64,000 nt of DNA from Phylloscopus collybita (lineage: Eukaryota; Chordata; Aves; Passeriformes; Phylloscopidae): NCBI GenBank assembly GCA_027886175.1, contig JAJNNQ010000009.1, positions 17,395,501 through 17,459,500 of the forward strand. Reading direction: 5' to 3'. The notes beneath the pieces were generated by a model. It did no database searches. It was not told the origin of the DNA and was given only the letters and a program-made list of their open reading frames with translations. Of the stretch, positions 49,119 through 61,419 are shown piece by piece; the stretch's first letter is position 1, and every line of letters starts with the position of its first letter. Both the position numbers and the translations under genes were made by a program.

Positions 49119-49556
49119 TGCAAGGTTTCAATACCTCTGAGGGTGTCCAGCACCTTACAGAAAATGGCTTAAAGAATTTAGCAAGACAGCATGGTTGAGT
49201 ATGTCTTGTAAAACTAAAAAGGTTTTAATAAAAGAAGAAAATAGTACAAAAACAAAGAACAAAGCCAAGCACAGCATAGGGACAGGTCCCATACACCTGC
49301 TTCACTGAGTGCCTCATGCTCTCTTTTAAGTATTGGGCAATTTAGGTGGGTTTTTTGGCAAACAGCCCAATAGGGAATAGCTACTTTTTTGAGGAACAGG
49401 TAAACAGGCCCATCAGTGTTTAATTCTTGGCACTGAGCCAATTACTGTCAGGAGAGCAAAAAACTTCTATTGTTCTTCCCTTAAAAGGTTTTCGGGTGTG
49501 TCTTAAACCTTCCCTGTATGAAAACATCTGTTCGGGTGTGGAAATGCATTCCTACA
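49119..49556 (-). mobile_element. Solo ERV LTR (438 bp), copy A of a pair
   Basis: The plus strand runs from tgcaaggtttcaatac to gaaatgcattcctaca. It is homologous, in the same orientation, to 53709-54133: shared blocks include 'agcaagac.gcatggttg', 'gccaat.actgtcagga.agcaaa' and 'ccctgtatg.aaaca'. On the minus strand an ATTAAA signal (complement 49224-49229) could serve for polyadenylation. No perfect target duplication remains (agctc on the left, atcta on the right). Confidence 0.78.
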
Positions 49557-49759
49557 ATCTAACTACACCATTTTTTCTGTTTATTGCAGCCTTAACATGT
49601 AGCAAAGACCCCAATATGCCCTACTGTGATCAGGGTCTAAATACTGCAAAATTGACCTTTTATCATGCTAAATGTGAAGTGTGAAAGATTCTAATGTGTA
49701 ACATGCAGAAAGATTAATTTAGAAATTTCCATGGCTACAGGAAAAAAAACAGGCTCAGA

Positions 49760-50115
49760 GCAAACCATAAACCTTGCAGAAGAATACAGAGTGACATGCT
49801 GCAGAATGGCAAATACCATATTGAGCATGTACAGTATAATGAGAGGAATTAGGTCAGGAGAAGGGGGGCAGGTAATTAATTTTTTATCTCAGTGCAGAAT
49901 TGGTGAAACTGTATTTGAGTGCTTTACACTGTTTTGGGCTTCATAATACAAAAAAGATTTTGCTGAATTGGAAAGACTCCAAAAAAGGATAACAAAAATG
50001 ATAAAACATGTTTATTAAGAAAAGAGAATTTGCAAAGCCTGAGGAAAGTAGGACTAAGGCACAACATGAAAGCTAATTCTAAATACCTGCAGGGGATTAA
50101 CAAAAAAACCCAAAA
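49760..50115 (+). repeat. Ancient, strongly diverged CR1-like LINE fragment
   Basis: The order of short blocks matches an old CR1 ORF2 segment: a 'gcaaatacc.tattgagcat' region, 'ggtgaaactgtatttgagtgctttacactgttttgggcttcataat', 'ctgaattggaaagactccaaaaaaggataacaaaaatgat', and 'tgaggaaagtaggactaaggcacaacatgaaagc'. Homology is clear by pattern, but divergence is larger than in the other CR1 copies here, so this is probably an older subfamily. Confidence 0.65.
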
Positions 50116-51090
50116 ACTGGGAGTAGAATAGAGAAAGAAAAAGTATTTCAGCAATCAGTTCAGGTACAAGAAAATAATTACCTCAAAATAACTTTGGAAA
50201 AGAGAAAAAACGGTGTCTGTGTGCAGCTTGCAGTCAGTCTCACACGAGTCAGTTCATTGACTTTCCAATAGGGAAACCTGAGGAACCAGTTATTTGTCAG
50301 TGGGAAAGAAGTACTTGTCGGTGTGAATAAAGGCATAGTTATTTTTCCTGTTTCTGGAATTTTCACTGTGGACTGAAATAATGTCTTTATTTCATTTCTG
50401 TCTTTCTCTCTTTCCTTTTTTGATTCATAAGAAACATGCAACTGGTAACACTGAAATTTCAAAAAAACCTTTATTCAAAACCAAGATTTTCAAATGCAAC
50501 ATCCGAGCAGACAAATAAAATATGAATAAAAGTGTCTGGAACTATATAACTAATTTGTTCACACATATTTGAAAGGAAGACAAGAGCTGGTTCTTACTTG
50601 CATTAATCTCAAGTGTTTTCCCCAAGTTTCCCAAGTTCAGAACACTATTTGAGTGTCAAACCAGACAATATCTATTTCTTTTCCAGTATTTAAAATAAAA
50701 TAAAATTTTAAAAAGCAGCTTAATTCTGGTAGAAACACAACCAGATCTGTATACTTAGTCTGAGCAACTTCCTGAGCTATTTTATGCAAGGTATATTAAA
50801 TAAATATGGCCAAAGAATCTGTTAGGGAAAGAAAAAGAAAAGAAAAAAACCCAATTATAGTAGTTTTTTTTTTAGTTAGATCCTGACTGCATATACTATG
50901 TGTGCCCAAATGCAAAATTGTGACAAGAAATATCCTTTTCTTCCCCCCATACTTTTAAATTATCCTTTCAATTTCTGCAATGGAAATATATTAAACTGCT
51001 CAATAAATGTCAAAGCAAGCTGAACCTTCATGAATCTCTAAGAATTTCTGAAATTCCCTGTCTTTGTATTAATGGGCATCTGAAATGAGA
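50116..51090. other. Anonymous AT-rich DNA
   Basis: Nothing recognised beyond short A-rich runs. No gene. Confidence 0.5.
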
Positions 51091-51714
51091 TGAGCAGATT
51101 TTGACTGATGCACTGTTCATTTTCTTCATATTAGCTGTTATGGGGCTGTGTTTTTGGGTTTATGTTGTTTTGATAACAGAGGGATATTTTAATATATATT
51201 TAATATATATTAATATATATTTTCACCTCAGAGGTGTTGAGCAGTGCTGACACAGAGTCAAGGCCTTTTCCTCTCACCCCACCCCACCAGTGAAGAGGCT
51301 GGGGGTGCACAGTGAGTTGGGAGGGGACACAGCCAGCACAGCTGGCCCCAACTGACCCAAGGGATATTCCATACCCTGTGGCATCGTGCTCAGCTTGTAC
51401 AGCTGGGGGAAGAAGAAGGAAGTGGAGATGTTTGGAGTGATGGTGTTTGTCTCGCTAGTCAGTCACTGTTAAGCAAGATGGAGCCCTGCTTTACCAGATG
51501 TGGCTGAACACCTGCCTGCCCATGGGAAGTGGTGAATAAATTAATTGTTTTAATTTTCTCTTGCACAAGGCTTTTGCATTTCCTTTTAAACTGCCTTAAT
51601 CTCAGCCTACATGTGTTCTCAATTTTACATTTCTGATTCTCTCCCCCTTTCCACCAGGGGAGTGAGTGAGCAGCTGTCTAAGGCTTAGGTGCTGGCTGGT
51701 GATGAACCACAACA
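51091..51714 (+). mobile_element. Solo ERVL-type LTR (624 bp), TATA box degraded
   Basis: This is the same family as 40717-41149 and 55721-56299. Blocks in order: a diverged start tgagcagattttgactg, tatggggctgtg, 'gacacagagtcaaggccttttcct', 'gggaggggacacagccagcacagctg', 'tggctgaacacctgcctgcccatggga', and an end at gatgaaccacaaca. The expected TATA box position (51394-51402) reads cttgtacag. An AT expansion (51187-51223) has grown inside the U3 region. No perfect target duplication is seen (tgaga, cagaa). Confidence 0.85.
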
Positions 51715-53708
51715 CAGAAAAAACATCTTACTAGTTGCATTTGATATATAACAAAATACACCAAAAAGAAAATATTTATCTTTTTTAATAAGAGAACAGG
51801 GGGGTTTTACATCCAAACAGTGGGCTCTTTGGTCTGGGGTATTTGTTTCCCTGTTTTGCATTTTGCATTTGTTCTAAAATGAATTTTGGTGGGTTTTTAT
51901 TTGTTTATCTGTTTATCAGAGTGTGATGAATCATCTCGTCAAGGCTGGACATCTGAAATTACAATAAATTCTAATTTATATAGAAAAACATACAGCTTGA
52001 AACACAAAGCTATATAATGAAAAGATATTGATCATTTGAAATCAGAAAGTGCAAATTACACTCCCATGAGTAAGTCTGTTTTAGAAGCTGGCTCCTGTTT
52101 TCCTAAGTAGTGAAAGAATTTTAGTTGAATGATTTCTCTGGAATATAATGGGAACTGTGTGGCTTAATTCCCAGACACTACTACAAAATCTTGAGGGCTA
52201 ATTACCAGTTTCAGTCTTCTGCTTTACATGCTTAATTATATATAGTAACTATATGAATGCAGTGCAGATCTGACAAATGGTGAGAGAAATACACTTAGTT
52301 TCTGGAAATATGCTGTTGGCCCTAAGCAGATAATGCTTATAACAATAAAATAAATATACATTCCTCTTTTAAATTTAGCCATGTTTATTAGGGATGAAAG
52401 AATTCATGCGAAATTTTGTGAAAATGATGAAAGAACTCCCTGCTTTGGGGATGTACATTTAAATTTCACATGATGCCACATCCAGCTAATTGTTAAACTG
52501 GGTCAGAGAATTCTGATCCATTATGTTAACTCTTCATTGAGAATTTAGTACCTTCTTGAGTCACATACCTAACCTCAGTTCAGCGGTGAATGTACAAATT
52601 AATTTGACTTATTCCAATTAATTGACAATATTGCTGTGAAATTATTTGTGATCAATATGTACTTTTCCTGGGTCTCACTGTATTTTTCTCTCTCTCCTTA
52701 ATGAAAGAAAAAAACTGAAATCTTGTACCTTTCAAAAATCTGTTTCTCAGGAAGAACAATCTAATACAATTTCTTAGGTATGCCAGCAGTTATAGAAAAT
52801 TGACTATGTGAAATGAGTCCATTGACTTTAAGCCAATGCGTACATCTGGATAAACCTTTTCTGTGCTAGTAGAAGACTGCCACAGCACAGATACAAATAT
52901 CTGTTCACCTAGAAAAGCCTACAGAAGTTCATGCTCTGTGCTGCAGTTCTGTTGCTTTCATTTATCATTTCAAGCTGTGTTATTTTGATGGCTTTTCAGT
53001 TGCAGGAGTACCAGTGCTGATGCAGAGATAATGAAATACTGAAAGCATCAAACAACAGGGATGTCTGTAACTGGTAATGGGCATCCTTCCTCAGTTTATT
53101 AACTCCAGCTGTGCTGTTTGACAGGTTTTGTGAAGAGATACAGCGCAATGTGAGAATACTGAATGGAGAATGAGGAAGCTAGTGTCAGGAATTAAACTGC
53201 ATCACACACAATCTCTATGAGTAGAATTTCAGAACGTAAAAAGGATCATCATCTTTCAAAATTACGATCTCCATCAGACCGTAAAGTGACCAATATGGAG
53301 ACTTTCAGTTCAAGTTTCAGCATACAGCACTTTTTTCACAGTGCAGTTATTTTCTGATCTGAATTGCATTCCCAAAACCCTGAATATTTACTAAAGAAGG
53401 TAGTATCAAGTCTTTTATAATACTAGGATTAGGTTGGACTTAGATTTATACATATCACTGCTTGTGAGAACAAACTAGTTGTGAGAACAAACTACCAAAA
53501 CTTTGCCCAGAATAACATGTGGATGTTGTTATATAGAGCACTGGGCACTGAGGACTGTTAGGGTGGAAATAAAAGCAGCCTAATATTGCAGATCTTGCGT
53601 CTTGTTGGTAGTTATCCTTGGTTTTTAGGGGTTTTAAGTGTCTGAGGCTGAATATGCCAGGAAGCTTTGAAAAAAACCTGTGAAATCTTTTTAATAATGT
53701 ACACTTAT
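51715..53708. other. Anonymous AT-rich DNA
   Basis: No gene or repeat recognised. It lies between two same-orientation LTR copies (49119-49556 and 53709-54133) but has no retroviral coding remnant or primer-binding site. A short direct repeat, gtgagaacaaacta, occurs twice at about 53463-53495. Confidence 0.5.
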
Positions 53709-54133
53709 TGGGGGACTCCAATATCTCTGAGGGTCTAGCCCTGTGGAGAGTTGGCTTTTGTAATTAGCAAGACGGCATGGTTGGATTTGTCTTGATAAAT
53801 GAAAATAATACAAAACAATGATCAAAGCTGAACACAGTGCAGGGACAGATCCCACACCTGTTACAGGAGCCCGAGAATGTGAGAAGTCCCTTTGTTCTGT
53901 CCCCTTTTTCCACTTAATGATTGAGGATGGATCTATTGGAAAAACTGCCAATAGAGAGAGGTACAGGTTTTGACGAACAGTGAAAAGGTCCAACAGGTGC
54001 TTTTCTCTTGGCAAAAAGCCAATCACTGTCAGGACAGCAAAGAAATTTCTGGCTCTTTTACTTTACAAGGGGTGAGTCTCAAACTTTTTCCCTGTATGGA
54101 AACAGCTGCTCGGGTTTGGGGTGCATTCCTACA
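53709..54133 (-). mobile_element. Solo ERV LTR (425 bp), copy B of a pair
   Basis: The plus strand runs from tgggggactccaatatctctg to ggggtgcattcctaca, homologous to 49119-49556. The minus-strand start TGTAGGAATGC is the typical LTR end. A minus-strand frame of 111 codons (53691-54026) falls inside and has no recognised domain. No perfect target duplication is visible (acttat, ttcatt). Confidence 0.8.
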
Positions 54134-54539
54134 TTCATTTAGTGGAAGTATTGCACAATGTGTTCTCAGAAGTGTATTAACTTAGACATGCCACAAAGGC
54201 CTGTTTCTGTATGTGTGGTTGTGAATGACGCCCACAAGCAATCTACAGATATGGACGCAGGGGAACTTATCAGAAAACAGCAGGACAACTAGAGTGAAAA
54301 CATTTGCTGGGAGCTGTTGCTTGAATGTATCACTAGAACAGAGAAGTTTTGGAGTATAGTGGTTCTGCTGAATCTGCAAGAACTGTTAAACTCAGGACAC
54401 TAAGTGTCCATCCAGGGCTATTCACACACACTAGCACCAACAACAGATTGTATGACTCAGGCCACATGCAATCCTGCAGAATTTTGTACAGATGAAACAA
54501 CAAGACTTTGAGTGACTATATTACCACTACCAAGGGATA
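54134..54539. other. Anonymous DNA between LTRs
   Basis: No gene or repeat recognised in this 406-bp gap. Confidence 0.5.
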
Positions 54540-55570
54540 GCGTTTTGGGTTGGAGAGGCAAGCTTTTGGTAACAGGGATACGGGGTTTCTGCCTCTGAGA
54601 AGCTGCCAGATGTTTTTGCCATGTCCAACAGAGTCGAAGCTGCTGGCACCAAAACAGACTGGCCACTGGCCAAGGCTGAGCCCAGCAGTGATGGCAGTAA
54701 TGTCTCTGGCATAATGTATATAGGAGAGGAGAAAAAGCTGCCAGGAGAGAGAAATGAGAAAAAGTGTGAGAGAAAGAGCTCTGCATACACCAAAGGCAGT
54801 GTGGAAGGAAGGGGAGGAGGTGCTCCAGGCACCCTGCACCCCATGGTGAAGACTGTGGTGAAGCAGCTGTGCCCCTGCAGCCCATGTAGGCCTGTGGGGA
54901 TACAGAGATCCACCTGCAGCCTGTGTAGGAGTCCATGCCAGAGCACGGGGATGCCTAAAGGAAGCTGTTACCCTGTGGGAAGCCCATGTTGGAGCAGACT
55001 TCTGGCACCACCTATGAACCCATTCAGGGTGAAGCCCAGACTGAATCAGGTTTTCTGGCAGAATTTGTGATCCTGTGGTGTAGCAGCCTGTTCCCAAAGT
55101 ACTGCACCCTGTGGGAGGGATGCACACTGGAGCACTTAATGGAGAATTCCAGCCTGTGGGAGGGACTCACATTGGAGAGGTTAATGGAGAATCATTTCCC
55201 ATTGGGAGGGTCCCCTTGCTGGGGACAGGAAGGAGTGTGAGGAGGAAGAAAGGACAGAGAAAACTTATGATGAACTGACTGTAATCTCCATTTCTTATCC
55301 ACCTGTACAGCTGAGGGGAGGAGGTAAAAAACATCAGGAGTGAAGTTGTGCCTGGGATGAAGGCAAGGTAATTTTAAGAATCAGTTTTTAGTTCTCATTA
55401 TTCTACTCTGATTTGATTGGTAATACATTAAATATATGTTTACAGTATGTTTTTTCCCATGATAGTAATGAGTGAGTAATATTTCCCTGTCAGGATCTTG
55501 ACCCACAATCTTTTTATCACATTTTTTCTGCTTTGTCTAGCTGAGGAGGAGTTCAGTCACACATTGGCAA
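54540..55570 (+). mobile_element. Long ERVL-type LTR (about 1 kb), same family as 3356-4380
   Basis: Shared landmarks with the 3356-4380 copy are 'tttggtaacaggga', 'gagaagctgcca', 'ggccaaggctgagcc', 'gagaaagagctctgca' and the internal degenerate repeat on the 'cctgtgggagggac' theme (about 54830-55220). The TATA-like tgtatatagg lies near 54715. The right end is diverged: the family's GGCATCCAGCCAG terminus is not found, so the boundary near 55570 is approximate. Overlapping frames of up to 203 codons on the minus strand arise from the GC-rich internal repeats. Confidence 0.72.
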
Positions 55571-55720
55571 ATCAGTTTGGCTTCCCTTCTTGGTAAAGAG
55601 CTGGCCTTCCAGCTGTTACTGCAGCTGCATACATATGAGCTTGTATGAGGAAGTAAGTGAGTGAATCATGATGATACTTATCTGCTGTTACTAATAAAAT
55701 CTTAATAAAAAAAAAAAAAT

Positions 55721-56299
55721 TGTGCTGGTTTTGGATGAGATAGAGTTAATTTTCTTTCCAGTGTCTGGCCTGTGGCTGTGTTTTGGATTTTTGCTGAACA
55801 GAAAGTTCATAACTCAGAAATGTTTTGGTTATTGCTGAGCAGGTCTTACACAGAGCTGAGGTCTTTTCTGCTATTCATACTGCCACACTGGTGAGGGGAT
55901 TGGGAGTGCTCAGGAGGTTGGGAAGAGACACATGGTGACCCAAACTGACCAAAGGGATATTCCAGACCATGTGGCATCATGCTCAGTATATAAAGTGGGG
56001 GGAAGAAGGAGGAAGGGAGGGGCATTTGGGGTGATGGTGTTTATCTTCCCAAGTTAAGAGTGAAGGGGCCCTGCTCTCCTAGCGACGGTTGAACACTTGC
56101 CTGCTCAGGGGGAGAACTGCATGAATTGCTTTGCTTTGCTTTGCTTTGCTTTCCTTGTGTGCACAATTTTTGCATTCCTATTAAACTCTCTTCATCTGAA
56201 TCCATGAGTTTTCCAGCTTTTACCCTTCCTCCTTGATCCTCCTGCTAGGGGAGTGAGAGAGCAGCTGTATGGGTTGTTGGCTGAAGTTAAATCACAACA
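55721..56299 (+). mobile_element. Solo ERVL-type LTR (579 bp), core promoter intact
   Basis: It starts tgtgctggttttggatg and ends aaatcacaaca. It has a good TATA box (tatataaa, 55987-55994), a polyadenylation signal region (tattaaac near 56178) and a (TTTGC)n run (56126-56150). It is the best-preserved of three copies of its family here. It directly follows an A-run (55708-55719). No target duplication is visible (aaaat, agtgt). Confidence 0.9.
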
Positions 56300-59200
56300 A
56301 GTGTTCTTATAAACTGTGATATGTGTCTCTCCTTAGTCACTCTTCTACCACACAGCTATACACAGTTCAAGTCCTGCAGTAAGCAGCCAGTGAAGGTATT
56401 TGAAGCACCACCAATTCTGGTGGGTGCAGCTACAGCACACAGAACCCTTCAAGAAATAGGCTGGTATTTATATTTAGTGCAAAGGCTCAAATCAACTCGT
56501 AAATATGTTCTGTTTTTAACAAAGTCTGCCATGCACCTGCTTTCTACATGGGAAATTGGTGGTTCTGATGAGGGCAAGGGGAAGGAATGCAAGCTACTGT
56601 GAATGAGTGAATGAATGAAGAAATTAATGTATCTTCCTTTTTTTTTTTTTAAATTCTTTCTTTTAAATTGATCATGTATACAAACTGTTACAACAACACC
56701 AAAAGCAGTAAGTTTACAGTGTTGCTTCTGTTAACTCTCTTACCAGAACGGGCTTTGATGTTAAGGTCAATGTAATTAATAGGCTGGAATCTGCAGTTGT
56801 CAAAGCACAAGGCTGCTTTCACTCACACCCTGGAGTTTTCTGTCACCAGCTCTCCCTAACAGCAACTTTGTGGACTGACATTTCATTTTCAAGCCAGAGG
56901 CTTGAAATTTTTTTGCTATTACTGCAACTTGTCAAAAAAAAAAAACAAGGAGGTGTCCAGAGCCTGGCTGTAAACCTAAGCAATGAGTACAGGTGAAGGT
57001 TACAAGAGACGAAATCATGTTTAGAAAAGCATTCAAAAGGCATTGCCAAACCCGTTTGCAAGGTATAAAAAACCACGGATTAGTAAAACATGCAGTTTGG
57101 CTATGCCACAGCTGAAATGGAGGTTGAAAATAGGGTCTGTTGGCAGGTTTTAGACATCTTTCAATTACAGGCTTAGGAGTGCCCCCATAAAGTGGTATGA
57201 GTTTGTATGTATATGTCAAATACTGGCATTTTTATGCAGCTAAATAAGAAAAATATGTGGGGAGTACTGGATATAGATAAAGAGGAAGGCAGAAGCATCA
57301 GTGTAGGCTTTTATCTATTTGGAAAGGAGTGAGTGTGGCAGCATGCCAACTCCAAGACCTCAGGACACAGCAGCCCTGCCTATTCTTGGATGGTGACTGC
57401 TGCTGAATTGTATACACTAGCTGCCAGGATCATTCTAGCTCAACCCACAGACTGTTTTCTTGGAAATGTCATACAGGGCCAGTATGTTAGCAAGCCATGT
57501 CTTTAATTCTTCTGGAAAGCTCATATTCTGCTGTTGAAGAAGAGAAAAAAAGAAAAAAATAACATTTTTTTTCCTGACACTAAACAAGATCACAAATTAG
57601 GGTTGGTTAGCCTTTTATATCTTCCTTAATTGGCTGAAAGCTTGAGGAAGCTGTGATTCAAAGTGCTGGTGAGCTGGACACGTGTATACTGTCTAATGGC
57701 AGTTCTACTTTGTTAAGAGATTCCTACTGGCTAATCTCAATACTCCTTTCCAATGCTGAGACTGGTATTTGGGAAAGGTATTATTAAAAAATAATCCACT
57801 TCCCTATGGCATTGGCAACATCTGGGAGTAAACTGTTTGTAAACGCCCCCAAAAATGGTGTGACTGTGTGACAAGGAGAATAATTTACGTGAACACATTC
57901 TTGTTTGTATTCCTTCCTTATAAATTACCTCTAATATTTATACTAGATTTCAGTAAAAGTAGGACTAGCAGAAGACTAGGCATCAGACTATGTTTTAAAG
58001 GAACCCTAATACTAAAATAAATGTTTAGAAAATCACCCTGCAACAAAACATAAGGTTGGGTATAATTTAGTTCAAGATGGGCAGGTGTACAAATCCATTG
58101 TTTACAGCAGAACTGGCTTGTATCACAAAACCCCTGTATCTAAAAGCTGAGAATTTTTCAATTTCTCCTCATGGTCTGGAAAGCTCCAATTTTCTGACTG
58201 CTTTGCTTTGGTCTTCATAGTGTCAGAAAATATGTTTTTGTTTTCACTGGTGTCACTGACGCCCTGATAAGTTTGGAGCTACAAGGCAGAAATAGCAACA
58301 CAATCCCTGATGCACCACTCAGGAGATATATTCTGAGGTGACCTGGACAGACATTTTATGCTATGCATTCACCTGATGCACCAGGTAGCCCTGGGTGTTT
58401 CTCCTGAGGTTGGCAGCCCAAAGGTGAATTCAGCCTACAAGCAGTGAAAGACAGCCACCCAAGGGTAAGAGAGATGCTCCAGCTTGTACCTGGATCTTTG
58501 TCAAATGGACAGTTAGTTGCTTTGGTGATTAGAATTCTGCACAGTGCAATGAGTCTCTCTAGATTCCAGGGAAAAAGAAAAAAAGTCAGTGGTAGGATTT
58601 TCAAAATAATTTATAGCTGGCCTAATATTGCTCTGATATGTGTGGTTTGATCTTGCCCTTGACCCAATGTCTTTCTTGTGCTCTGTTATTCCCTTCCTCA
58701 GTCATCTCCATAGGCTCTTTCCTCAAATGTATATGTATAGGACATTTTTTCTGTTTTTCTCCCATGTTTTACCTCATAAAAGTTTAATCTTTCTGATCCA
58801 CATTATTACGATACTCTGCAAAAGAAATAACAATACACTATTTTGAAGCTACCCACTTTGAACATAGAAAAACTAAATGCCTCAGTTTGATAGAGAAGAG
58901 AAAAAAAGTTCTACAGAAATGAAATGAAAAACTTTTCTTAACTATCCACACAATGGCTTACTCAAGCCAGTGATATCAGGTTTCTCTCTTTCATCATGTC
59001 TAAATGCCTGCACAAAGGAGAAAAAAGGAAAATAAAAAAATATATTACATACTCCTTGTCTTGATCCAAAGCCTGGAAAAACTGTTAAGGAATCTTTTGT
59101 TGTTTAAGACACTCATACATCATGCAACATATCACCTTATTCTTCAGCAGTCACTTTCCCCACTGAAAGCTCGTATTTTGACTATGAAAAATGTGTGTTT

Positions 59201-59353
59201 TTCTTCTTCTTGGGTTCTTATTTTCAAATGGTACAGGATAAAGAGTGGCAAATAGTCTTTTACCATTTGTAAATACATCAAATCAAAGTATATTGTGCTT
59301 GTCCTTGAGAAGTCAATATATATAAATGGGTTCTCTATAGTAGGAATGACCCA
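56300..59353. other. Anonymous AT-rich DNA
   Basis: No gene or dispersed repeat recognised. Frames of up to about 95 codons carry no domain. Short A-runs and T-runs are present. Confidence 0.5.
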
Positions 59354-60061
59354 CCACAACATTCAGTGTTCTTCTTACTCTTCTGTGATGGAGTGACTGC
59401 AACAGTCAACAAGGGAAGACAAATTGATGTCATTCACCTAGACTCCAATAAGGCCTTTGGCATGGTTCCACATAACATTCTTATTTCCAGGTTGAAGACG
59501 CATGGATTGGAAAGGTGGACTATTCAGTGGATAAGGAATTGGCTGTGTGAACACTCAAAGAGGTGCAGTCAACGGTTTGGTGTCCAAGTGGAGACACATG
59601 ACAAGTGGTGTCCCTCAGGACTCTCTCTTGGAACTGGTGGTCTTCAATATGTTTTTCAATGACATAGACAGTGAGATCTAGTACACTCCCAGCAGGTCTG
59701 CAGTTGATGTGAAACTGAGTGCTGCAGTTGACACAAGAGGACAGGTTGCCATCCAGAGAGACCTGGACAAGCTTGAGAAGTTGGTCAGTGAGAACGTCAT
59801 GAATTTCAACTAGTCCAAGTGCAAACTGCTAGACCTGGGTCACGGTGTTCCTAGACGTGAGCATAGATGGAGAGAAGAACTAATTGAGAGCAGCCCTGCC
59901 AAGAATGACGACTTGGGGGTGCTGGTGGGTGAGAAACTGGACATGAGCTGGCATTTGCAGGGCAGAAAGGCCACTGCATCCTGGGCTGCAGCAAAAGCAG
60001 TGTGGCCACCAGGCTGGGTGATGCGATTCTCCCTATCTTCTCTGTTCTCATAAGAACCCAC
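59354..60061 (+). repeat. CR1 LINE ORF2 (reverse transcriptase) fragment
   Basis: The RT region is readable: VIHLDSNKAFGMVPHNIL corresponds to the conserved 'LDFSKAFDTVSHNIL' block, followed by 'HGLERWTIQWIRNWL' and a 'SGVPQGS'-like stretch with a frameshift. The catalytic FADD motif is degraded to Ser-Ala-Val-Asp (near 59697-59708). The copy ends abruptly at 60061, where an LTR begins. CR1 does not clearly resume beyond it. Confidence 0.88.
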
Positions 60062-61387
60062 TGTGCTGGTGTTGCATTAATTGACATTTGGTGAGGAAGG
60101 AAGAAGCCACTCACAGAAATGATTTTTCTAAGAGAAGCTGCTAGCAGTTTCCTTCATGCCTGACAAGACCAATTAGTGGCTAGTTTGAATATTGGCACTC
60201 TGTTAAACCAGTTAAAGAGCTGAATGTGACTCTCGGTGAGATTTTAAGACCAACAAGCCTGGTAAAAACCCCTTCTTCCTGCCTGGGAACAAGTAACAGG
60301 CCGGCCCAGACCCCTCCATGCAGCTGGGCTGGGCCAGGCCTTGCTGAGGGGCCAGGCCCTTTCTTGGGAAGCCTACCGGGCCCCGTTCTGGCCAGACCAA
60401 TTTCCCACTCCCCCAGCACAGTTAGGCCAGCCTGTGGCTGGAATTAAACACAGTATGGGCCTGAGACCAGCCATGTGGCCAGAGCAGTTTCTGTCTGGGC
60501 TCCCTGAGATCCTGGCACAGCCCCAGCACGGCCTGAATGTATCACCGTGACTTCTTTGGCCATGCTACTGGCAGAGAAGACCATCATAGCCATCCACAGG
60601 CCCCAGGCAAGATATTAACTCTTTCACTCTACAGATTAAACCTGCAAAACATCAATCCTCTCTCAAGTGAGAGAAAAGGACAGAGTGAAGACACAAAGAG
60701 AAACAACATGCAGACACCTAAGTCAGTAAAGAAGGAGTCAAGTCCCAGATGGGAGGAGAATGAGTAGATACCTCAGTCTTAGGCTGAAATTCTTTTGTAA
60801 AGGCCATGGTGATGGACTGTGGTACAGAATTAAGAATATCCCATTAATTCGTAAAAAAGCATGGGGAGATGGAGTGTTGAAATTGCTCATGCAGACATGA
60901 GCAAAGGCATTTGTGCTGAAGCAAGTAAATGTTAAAGTAGCTGCAATTTCATAAGAAGCTTGAACAGAGGAAGTGATGAAGACCCTTTGCCCCCAGGGAA
61001 AAAAAGAAGAAGACCTCTGTTCCCAGAGATGAAGATGATCTCAGAGAAAGATGAGGAGAACATTTACTTTTGAACCACTCATCCTTAAAATAGTACCCCA
61101 TAAGTTTGACATGGCCCATGAATGCAGCTGTAAAAAGGCTGCATGAGATGGGAGAGACTTCATGCATGCAGATTATTGGGTAGCTGCTACTCCTCTATTC
61201 TGATGTGATTGATAAAATCAACTAATTTCCCCAAGTCAAGTCGGTTTTGCCCATGGTGAATGATCTCTCTTTATCCTTATCTTGACCAAAAAGCCTTTTG
61301 TATTTTCTCTCCACTCTGCATCTGAGGAGGGCAGTGATAGAGTGGCTTTGGTGGGCACTTGCCATCAGCCAATGTCAGCTCACTGCA
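60062..61387 (+). mobile_element. Long ERVL-type LTR (about 1.3 kb) inserted in CR1
   Basis: It starts tgtgctggtgttgcattaattg, directly after CR1 sequence, and ends in a diverged form of the GGCATCCAGCCAGGGTCA terminus (ttgccatcagccaatgtca...). Landmarks remembered from avian ERVL LTRs are 'ccaattagtggctagtttgaatattgg', 'cagttaaagagctgaa' and 'gagattttaagaccaacaagcc'. A GC-rich block (60300-60530) stands out against the surroundings. The tail shares 'cccaagtcaagtcggttttgccc' and 'gagcggctttggtgggcac'-type blocks with the 3356 family. No target duplication is clear. Confidence 0.78.
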
Positions 61388-61419
61388 AGCTTACAGTGAA
61401 TTATTTTGACTTTCAGTGC

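Noticed and set aside
49557..53708. Provirus between two LTRs
   Set aside because: No primer-binding site next to the right-hand LTR, no gag/pol remnants, and unrelated elements fill the interval.
54457..55127. Overlapping frames of 139-203 codons on the minus strand and 149 on the plus
   Set aside because: GC-rich repetitive LTR sequence gives open frames in several phases; no domain was recognised.
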